A stretch of DNA of 10,532 nt, taken from Sphingobacteriales bacterium. GTDB lineage: Bacteria > Bacteroidota > Bacteroidia > Sphingobacteriales > Sphingobacteriaceae. Location of the stretch: NCBI GenBank assembly GCA_947478655.1, contig CANJWU010000026.1, forward strand, positions 1 through 10,532, in the 5' to 3' direction. The notes beneath the pieces are model-generated. The model was given only the letters and a program-made list of their open reading frames with translations, was not told the DNA's origin and did no database searches. Shown in pieces: positions 6,631 through 10,532 of this stretch. How positions within the stretch are numbered: the first letter of the stretch is position 1; each line of letters opens with the position of its first letter. The translations under genes and the position numbers were made by a program.

Positions 6631-6849
6631 ATGGAAAACTTCAATATAACTGGCGAATACATTCAACTCAATCAATTATTAAAAGTAATTGGCTGGGCAA
6701 ATGATGGCGCGGAAGCCAATCAATTAATAGACGATGGGATGGTTAAAGTAAACGGCGAAGTTGAATTTAGACGCCGAAACAAACTATTTCCTGGTTTCAA
6801 TGTAACTTTTAGTGGAAAAAAAGTAGAAATATTAACCGAAGTTAAATAA
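6631..6849 (+). CDS. Small S4-domain RNA-binding protein (YbcJ/YaaA-like)
   Basis: This 72-residue protein is almost entirely one S4 RNA-binding domain: IQLNQLLKVIGWANDGAEA (12-30), then LIDDGMVKVNGEVEFRRR (32-49), NKLFPG and a final strand VTFSGKKVEIL. It resembles the stand-alone S4 proteins E. coli YbcJ and Bacillus YaaA, sharing the pattern QLLK...GxA...I..G.VKVNGEVE.RR.K. Such proteins bind structured RNA and some are linked to ribosome assembly, but the target here is unknown. It follows the gene at 5413 by 42 bp with its own -7-like box, and precedes the secreted-protein gene by 67 bp. The start is the only Met that gives the full domain. Confidence 0.9.
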   Translation: MENFNITGEYIQLNQLLKVIGWANDGAEANQLIDDGMVKVNGEVEFRRRNKLFPGFNVTFSGKKVEILTEVK

Positions 6850-6859
6850 TTCCTTAAAT

Positions 6860-6890
6860 TTGAGGTTTATTAAAATTGGCAGCATTTTTG
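6860..6890 (+). promoter_or_regulatory. Putative promoter of the first Reeler-like gene
   Basis: TTG (6860-6862), a 20-bp spacer, and CATTTTTG (6883-6890), one mismatch from TAnnTTTG. The ATG at 6917 follows 26 bases after the box. The paralogous gene at 10038 has the same layout (20-bp spacer, 27 bases to the ATG), which raises confidence in both. If right, the ATG at 6860 is not in the transcript. Confidence 0.45.
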
Positions 6891-6916
6891 TTGTCAAGTT
6901 CCTTAAAACTCCTATT

Positions 6917-8899
6917 ATGAAGAAAATTGTACTCAGCTTATTTTTGCTTTTTGTTGTATTCAGTGTTTTTAATTTATTAGCACCCAATGCCATTTCTGAA
7001 CCATCAGGATCACCTGCTGGAAATACAGGCTCACCTTCAGATGCTACTACCTGCGCAGAGTCTTGCCATGGTGGAAGTGCTGTTACACAAGCAGGCTTAA
7101 TTACTTCTAACATTCCAACCGCTGGCTATACGCCAGGATCAACATATACCATTACCGCATCGATTAGTGGATCTGGAAATAAAGGATTTCAAGTTTCACC
7201 CCAAAACACTGCAGGTACGCTATTAGGCTCTTTAATTGCGGGTACAGGTTCAAAAATTGTTGGCGTTAAATATGTCACACATTCTTCTGCAAAATCAGCA
7301 TCTGCCGCATCTTGGACTTTTCAATGGATTGCACCTGCAGCAGGAACTGGAAGTGTTACTTTTTATGGTGCCTTTGCAATTACACAAAGTACTACAAAGA
7401 AAAGCACATTAGTAGTAAACGAAGCAGTAGTAGTTGCTGCCCCTACAATTAGCAGCTTTACCCCAACAAGTGCTGTAGCTAGCGCTACGGTTACCATCAC
7501 CGGTACAGGTTTTACTGGTGCCACTTCTGTTAAATTTGGTGGTACGGCAGCAAGTTCTTTTAATGTGGTTAATGCTACCACAATTACAGCTATAGTAGCA
7601 AACGGTTCAACAGGCGATGTTTCTGTAACCACCGCTGCAGGAACAGCAACTAAGGCAGGATTTGTATTTGTTGCTGCCCCTACAATTACCAACTTTACAC
7701 CAACTAATGCCGCAAGTGGCGCAACTGTTATCATTACAGGTACAGGTTTTACAGGTGCCACAGCTGTTAGTTTTGGTGGAACTGCAGCAAGCTCTTTTAA
7801 TGTAGTCAATGCCACTAGTATTCAAGCAGTGGTTGGCACTGGTACATCGGGCGATATTTCGGTAATTACTCCTGCAGGTACAGCTACTAAAGCTGGTTTT
7901 GTTTTTGTAGTACCCCCTACCATCACCCAATTTACGCCTACTTCAGCTAAAATTGGCGAAACGGTAACTATTTTGGGTACCAACTTTACAAATGCAAGCG
8001 CAGTAAAGTTTGGCGGTGTTAATGCAAGAACATTTACGGTTCAAAATGATAATTTAATTACTGCCTCTTTAGCAAATGGCGCAAGTGGTAATCTACAAGT
8101 TGTTACTCCGAATGGAACAGCCACTATTAATGGATTTACATTTTTGAAAACTATTAGAATAAAATCATTCTCTCCAGATTCTGCAAAAACAAATGATACC
8201 ATTACCATTACAGGTGAAAACTTTACAGAGGTAATAGATGTGGCATTTGGTGGCACTGCTGCATCTAGTTTTACTATTTTAAATGATACCATGATTTTGG
8301 CAGCAGTTGGCGCAGGATCTACTGGAGACATTAGTTTGAAGGACAGCACAGGTTCGGTAAATGCCCCAGGTTTTGTTTACCTAGCCGTACCAAGTATTGG
8401 ATCATTTAGTCCAACAACTGCTAAAAGAGATGAAATAGTATCCATTTATGGAAACGAATTTTTAGAGGTGAGCAATGTGCTTTTTGGAGGTGTTGCTTGT
8501 AATAGTTTTACCGTGATTTCAAATACCCAAATAGATGCGCGCGTTGGTAATGGCAACAGTGGTAATGTAACCGTTGTTTCAGCAAATGGATCAGATTCAA
8601 AACCTGGATTTATTTTTGGAACAAGCATTGGAATTAATCAGCAGGGCAACACAACTGGTTTATTAAAGGCCTACCCTAACCCAGCTAACAATAATATTCA
8701 AATTCAAATTCCAATTTCTACAACAAATAGTAAAATTGCGATCTACAATTTATTAGGGGAAGAAATTTTTAGCCACGAAATTGCAGCTCAAACAAATGCT
8801 ATTTTTATTAATCTAAATGACTGGAAAGCGGGAAGCTATATTATTAGATGGAATGATCAAAGTACTACACTAAGTAGTTCATTCCTTAAATCAAATTAA
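6917..8899 (+). CDS. Secreted Reeler-like/choice-of-anchor V-type protein with CX3CH motif, five TIG repeats and T9SS tail
   Basis: I chose the ATG at 6917 (660 residues) because it opens a clean signal peptide, MKKIVLSLFLLFVVFSVF; the upstream in-frame ATG at 6860 adds 19 residues of no signal character and would precede the likely transcription start. The mature N-terminal domain (about 28-168) contains GSPAGNTGSPSDATTC and CAESCH (Cys46, Cys50, His51), then GYTPGSTYTITASISG, KGFQVSPQ, KYVTHS (His122) and GSVTFYGAFAIT. I recognise this as the Reeler-like domain type called choice-of-anchor V, found in secreted Bacteroidota proteins. CX3CH is a variant of the heme c binding motif; heme binding is unproven. 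Five TIG/IPT Ig-like repeats follow (about 176-568), then a T9SS type A sorting domain from AYPNPANN (585-592) to the end. The protein should be exported by T9SS. It is a paralogue of the gene at 10038 and ends in a strong terminator. Confidence 0.9.
   Translation: MKKIVLSLFLLFVVFSVFNLLAPNAISEPSGSPAGNTGSPSDATTCAESCHGGSAVTQAGLITSNIPTAGYTPGSTYTITASISGSGNKGFQVSPQNTAGTLLGSLIAGTGSKIVGVKYVTHSSAKSASAASWTFQWIAPAAGTGSVTFYGAFAITQSTTKKSTLVVNEAVVVAAPTISSFTPTSAVASATVTITGTGFTGATSVKFGGTAASSFNVVNATTITAIVANGSTGDVSVTTAAGTATKAGFVFVAAPTITNFTPTNAASGATVIITGTGFTGATAVSFGGTAASSFNVVNATSIQAVVGTGTSGDISVITPAGTATKAGFVFVVPPTITQFTPTSAKIGETVTILGTNFTNASAVKFGGVNARTFTVQNDNLITASLANGASGNLQVVTPNGTATINGFTFLKTIRIKSFSPDSAKTNDTITITGENFTEVIDVAFGGTAASSFTILNDTMILAAVGAGSTGDISLKDSTGSVNAPGFVYLAVPSIGSFSPTTAKRDEIVSIYGNEFLEVSNVLFGGVACNSFTVISNTQIDARVGNGNSGNVTVVSANGSDSKPGFIFGTSIGINQQGNTTGLLKAYPNPANNNIQIQIPISTTNSKIAIYNLLGEEIFSHEIAAQTNAIFINLNDWKAGSYIIRWNDQSTTLSSSFLKSN
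7442..8620 (+). repeat. Five TIG/IPT repeats with exact 79-residue (237-bp) period
   Basis: The Phe of the F-(T/S)-P motif falls at residues 181, 260, 339, 418 and 497 of the 660-residue protein, exactly 79 apart each time. Each unit has the TIG pattern: F-(S/T)-P-x-x-A, a T-V/I-x-I-x-G-x-x-F strand turn, V-x-FGG, SF/TF, G-x-(S/T)-G and a final GF-(V/I/T)-(F/Y). Units 1 and 2 are nearly identical in protein (FGGTAASSFNVVNAT and AGTATKAGFVFV shared) but differ at many synonymous sites; units 3 to 5 are more diverged. Confidence 0.9.
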
Positions 8900-8920
8900 A
8901 AAAGGAATAACCAAAATAGT

Positions 8921-8956
8921 AAAGAGGAATAAGTTAAACTTATTCCTCTTTTTTTT
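8921..8956 (+). terminator. Strong intrinsic terminator of the first Reeler-like gene
   Basis: A perfect 13-bp stem, AAAGAGGAATAAG (8921-8933) with CTTATTCCTCTTT (8939-8951), encloses a 5-base loop and runs into T residues to 8956. It lies 21 bases after the stop codon. The right arm also encodes the last residues and stop of the opposing membrane protein gene. On the - strand the hairpin is not followed by a T-run, so it should act mainly for the + strand. Confidence 0.9.
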
Positions 8957-9332
8957 CTTCCAATAAAAATTTATGCAATAAACCCATCGACACGTAAAGT
9001 GTAGGTGCAATTAGAAATTCATTGATTTCAAATAAGATCACCCTAATATTTAAAGGTAATGGATGTACAATCCAGTCAAAAGCGCCAAAGCTGATAATAA
9101 TAAAGATGCCGGAGATATGCACAATATGCCAAATGGTTTGCATCCAAGCAATTTTTTCTAAATTCAATTGTCTTAATCCAATTAAGTAAACTGTAATCAA
9201 CATCGTAAATTTAATCAGGTGTCTAATTTTACGTGGAATTAATTCGAAGTTTGGCGACTCAAAGAAGAAAAGATAATATGCACTATACAGTAAAAACAAT
9301 ACCGTTAAACCAATCCAAAATTTTCTAGGCAT
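8940..9332 (-). CDS. Small membrane protein coupled to the exosortase
   Basis: I placed the start at the ATG at 9332, giving 130 residues. The frame is open back to an ATG at 9392, but that would overlap the exosortase gene by 68 bases, while 9332 overlaps its stop by 8 bases (ATGCCTAG), a standard coupled junction, and gives MPRKFW leading straight into a membrane helix. Four hydrophobic segments are visible: about 5-24, 40-55, 65-84 and 98-120, with a charged tail EEKKEE. Short exosortases of Bacteroidota are usually encoded beside a small associated membrane protein (as with XrtF and its partner), and this position and topology fit that role; the sequence alone does not tell me which named family. 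Its function is unknown; assisting the exosortase or handling its product is an inference. The last codons lie inside the terminator hairpin of the convergent gene. Confidence 0.8.
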   Translation of the reverse strand: MPRKFWIGLTVLFLLYSAYYLFFFESPNFELIPRKIRHLIKFTMLITVYLIGLRQLNLEKIAWMQTIWHIVHISGIFIIISFGAFDWIVHPLPLNIRVILFEINEFLIAPTLYVSMGLLHKFLLEEKKEE

Positions 9333-9921
9333 GTTGATTAATTTTTTGATTGATTTGTGTAAAACGAACCCATAAGAAAAATACAATTCCATATACCATT
9401 ACCTTAAATAAATAATGGTGGGCAAAAAATAAAACTTTAGGATTAAAATAGGCAAACATGGCTAGCCCTGTGCATCTTAATATGTTCACCATAACAATTA
9501 ATATTAAACCTAAAAAACCATATCTGATTTTCAGCCATAAAGATGCTGGATAAGCAATGAGAAAACCAATAAATAAAATAAATAAACTCAAACCATTGCA
9601 ACCATCTGCAATACCGATTAATTTCATTCCATCTGCAAAAATGGTAGTTTTTAAATAATCAAATTCTAGGGCTTCTACTTTTTCTCTTTGCAAAACTTCT
9701 TTCACTACAATCGAATGTCCTGGCATCAATTTTTTAACACACCAAGCAGTTGCATTACCCGTAAACATAGAAAGTGGTTTATCGATTATACGAGTAGGTG
9801 CTAAAAAACCTAAGTAAACAACTTGCCAAACAACTAACAAAACCAATGCTTTGCTTGCAAAAGTTTTTACCGGTTTTGGTATTTCATTGATAGCCTTAAT
9901 TGCTTTGTGTAAGTAATTCAT
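9325..9921 (-). CDS. Short exosortase family protein (Bacteroidota type)
   Basis: This 198-residue integral membrane protein has the exosortase/archaeosortase active site: Cys108 in ADGCNGLSLF, Arg149 in VNILRCTGLAMFAY, and His168-His169 in FAHHYLFKVMVYG. Exosortases are transpeptidase-like proteins that recognise a C-terminal sorting signal (short motif, membrane helix, basic tail) on exported proteins and process it at the inner membrane. Hydrophobic segments are seen at about 24-41, 109-127, 133-158 and 165-186, with an extracytoplasmic stretch (about 42-105) between the first two. It is much shorter than the 8-helix EpsI-type enzymes and similar in size to the XrtF group; I cannot decide between named Bacteroidota subtypes by eye. 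It heads a two-gene unit with the membrane protein and is divergent from the Reeler-like gene at 10038. A -7-like TATGTTTA (9931-9938, - strand) lies nine bases before the ATG without a clear -33 element. Confidence 0.9.
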   Translation of the reverse strand: MNYLHKAIKAINEIPKPVKTFASKALVLLVVWQVVYLGFLAPTRIIDKPLSMFTGNATAWCVKKLMPGHSIVVKEVLQREKVEALEFDYLKTTIFADGMKLIGIADGCNGLSLFILFIGFLIAYPASLWLKIRYGFLGLILIVMVNILRCTGLAMFAYFNPKVLFFAHHYLFKVMVYGIVFFLWVRFTQINQKINQHA

Positions 9922-9938
9922 ATCTTAAGTTAAACATA

Positions 9939-9972
9939 CAATATTAAGAAATTAATTTAATTTCAATATTAA
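9939..9972. repeat. Direct repeat CAATATTAA in divergent spacer
   Basis: CAATATTAA occurs at 9939-9947 and again at 9964-9972, 25 bp apart, in the 116-bp spacer between the exosortase gene and the gene at 10038. The spacing is near 2.5 helical turns. The region is extremely AT-rich, so chance cannot be ruled out. Confidence 0.35.
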
Positions 9973-9979
9973 TTCTAAA

Positions 9980-10010
9980 TTGTCTAAATTTTTTTCTTTT
10001 CTTAATTTTA
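9980..10010 (+). promoter_or_regulatory. Putative promoter of the second Reeler-like gene
   Basis: TTG (9980-9982), a 20-bp spacer, and TAATTTTA (10003-10010), one mismatch from TAnnTTTG. The ATG at 10038 follows 27 bases later. The layout mirrors that of the paralogue at 6860-6917 (20-bp spacer, 26 bases to ATG). An A-run and TATATAA precede the ATG in place of a Shine-Dalgarno sequence. Confidence 0.4.
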
Positions 10011-10037
10011 TAGCTAATTTTAAAAAAAAATATATAA

Positions 10038-10532
10038 ATGAAAAAAATAGCTACCCTGTCTTTTGTATGCATCATTGCTGCAATTATGTTAAGTTTATTA
10101 AGCAATCCTGCAAATTCTAACCCAGAAGGTGCCCCAGCGGGTAATACAGGTTCACCAGCAGACGGAACAACTTGTTCAAAATCTGGCTGTCATAATGGAA
10201 CTGCAGTTACGCAAGCGGGCATCATTACTTCGGATGTACCAACATCTGGTTACATTCCTGGAAGTACTTATAACGTCACCATTTCCCTAAATGGTTCTGG
10301 TAAAAAAGGATTTCAAGTTTCACCACAAGATATCAATGGCAATGTAATGGGTAGCTTAATAGCAGGTACTGGTACAAAAATATTAGGAACAAAATACATT
10401 ACCCATTCGGCGGCCAAAAGTACTACGAGCTCTACATGGACTTTTAAATGGATTGCTCCTGCTGCAGGTAAAGGTGCTGTAACTTTTTATGGAGCATTTG
10501 CAATTACTCAAAATACTACTAAAAAAAGCACC
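10038..10532 (+). CDS. Second Reeler-like/choice-of-anchor V-type secreted protein with CX4CH motif (3' end outside window)
   Basis: The frame runs open from the ATG at 10038 to the last base, giving 165 residues. A signal peptide (MKKIATLSFVCIIAAIMLSLL) is followed by the same domain as in the protein at 6917: GAPAGNTGSPADGTTC, CSKSGCH (Cys46, Cys51, His52), TAVTQAG, SGYIPGSTYNVTISLNG, KKGFQVSPQ, GSLIAGTG, KYITHS (His123), WTFKWIAPAAG and VTFYGAFAITQ. By eye about two thirds of the residues are the same after the signal peptide. The cysteine motif is CX4CH here against CX3CH in the paralogue. The domain is complete or nearly so at the window edge, so what follows (TIG repeats, T9SS tail, exosortase-type tail or nothing) is unknown. 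It is divergent from the exosortase gene with a 116-bp spacer. Export to the periplasm or surface is clear; a redox or heme role is only possible. Confidence 0.88.
   Translation, partial: MKKIATLSFVCIIAAIMLSLLSNPANSNPEGAPAGNTGSPADGTTCSKSGCHNGTAVTQAGIITSDVPTSGYIPGSTYNVTISLNGSGKKGFQVSPQDINGNVMGSLIAGTGTKILGTKYITHSAAKSTTSSTWTFKWIAPAAGKGAVTFYGAFAITQNTTKKST

Noticed and set aside
6860..6916. Upstream in-frame ATG that would add 19 residues to the first Reeler-like protein
   Set aside because: The extension spoils the signal peptide start, the ATG sits in the proposed -33 element, and the paralogue at 10038 starts at the equivalent MKKI.
6832..7113. Antisense open frame opposite the signal peptide region of the first Reeler-like gene
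   Set aside because: No domain, and it runs against a well-supported gene and its promoter.
7363..7930. Long antisense open frames opposite the TIG repeats, one Val/Ala-rich and one Cys/Ser-rich
   Set aside because: They follow from reading periodic repeat DNA in other frames; the composition is low-complexity and mirrors the repeat period.
7442..8620. Tandem repeats considered as a CRISPR-like or satellite array
   Set aside because: The 237-bp period is in frame and encodes diverged TIG domains, so it is protein repeat structure.
9333..9392. Upstream ATG for the exosortase-linked membrane protein
   Set aside because: It would overlap the exosortase gene by 68 bases and add a charged non-membrane segment; the ATG at 9332 gives a coupled junction and starts directly before a helix.
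1..10532. Mobile element, integrase, RNA genes or toxin-antitoxin pair
   Set aside because: No transposase or recombinase motifs, no terminal repeats, no tRNA- or rRNA-like sequence and no small paired genes of that kind were seen.

Overview
The window reads as a chromosomal segment of a low-GC member of the Bacteroidota. The signs are two secreted proteins ending in type IX secretion system (T9SS) type A sorting domains, TAnnTTTG-like -7 boxes with no Shine-Dalgarno sequences in front of most genes, a short Bacteroidota-type exosortase, and the Bacteroidota-style forms of the SRAP and Reeler-like proteins. The genus cannot be told by eye. I see no RNA gene, CRISPR array, insertion sequence, integrase or attachment site, and no gene-free stretch longer than about 150 bases.

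Left part (1-1948, + strand): the end of a DNA-damage operon. The last 33 codons of umuD overlap umuC (DNA polymerase V catalytic subunit), whose stop codon overlaps the start of an SRAP (YedK/HMCES-like) abasic-site protein. The three are tightly coupled and should be made together.

Middle (1977-6849): a large secreted protein on the - strand with a LamG-like domain, five cysteine-paired repeats and a T9SS tail; a DUF1003 membrane protein on the + strand; then a divergent pair made of a receiver-LuxR response regulator (- strand) and an unrecognised protein with an N-terminal HTH-like segment and a helical C-terminal part (+ strand). The 135-bp region between the divergent pair holds two inverted repeats that share exactly the same centre, a good candidate for a composite operator. 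A small S4-domain RNA-binding protein follows.

Right part (6917-10532): two paralogous secreted proteins (6917-8899, and 10038 to beyond the window end) begin with the same Reeler-like, 'choice-of-anchor V'-like domain carrying a CXnCH motif. Between them, on the opposite strand, lie a short exosortase and a small membrane protein whose start overlaps the exosortase stop. The first paralogue adds five TIG/IPT repeats of exactly 79 residues and a T9SS tail; the end of the second is not visible. The layout suggests one exported domain delivered by more than one anchoring route, which is the most interesting hypothesis in the window. A strong intrinsic terminator closes the first paralogue and also encodes the last residues of the opposing membrane protein.
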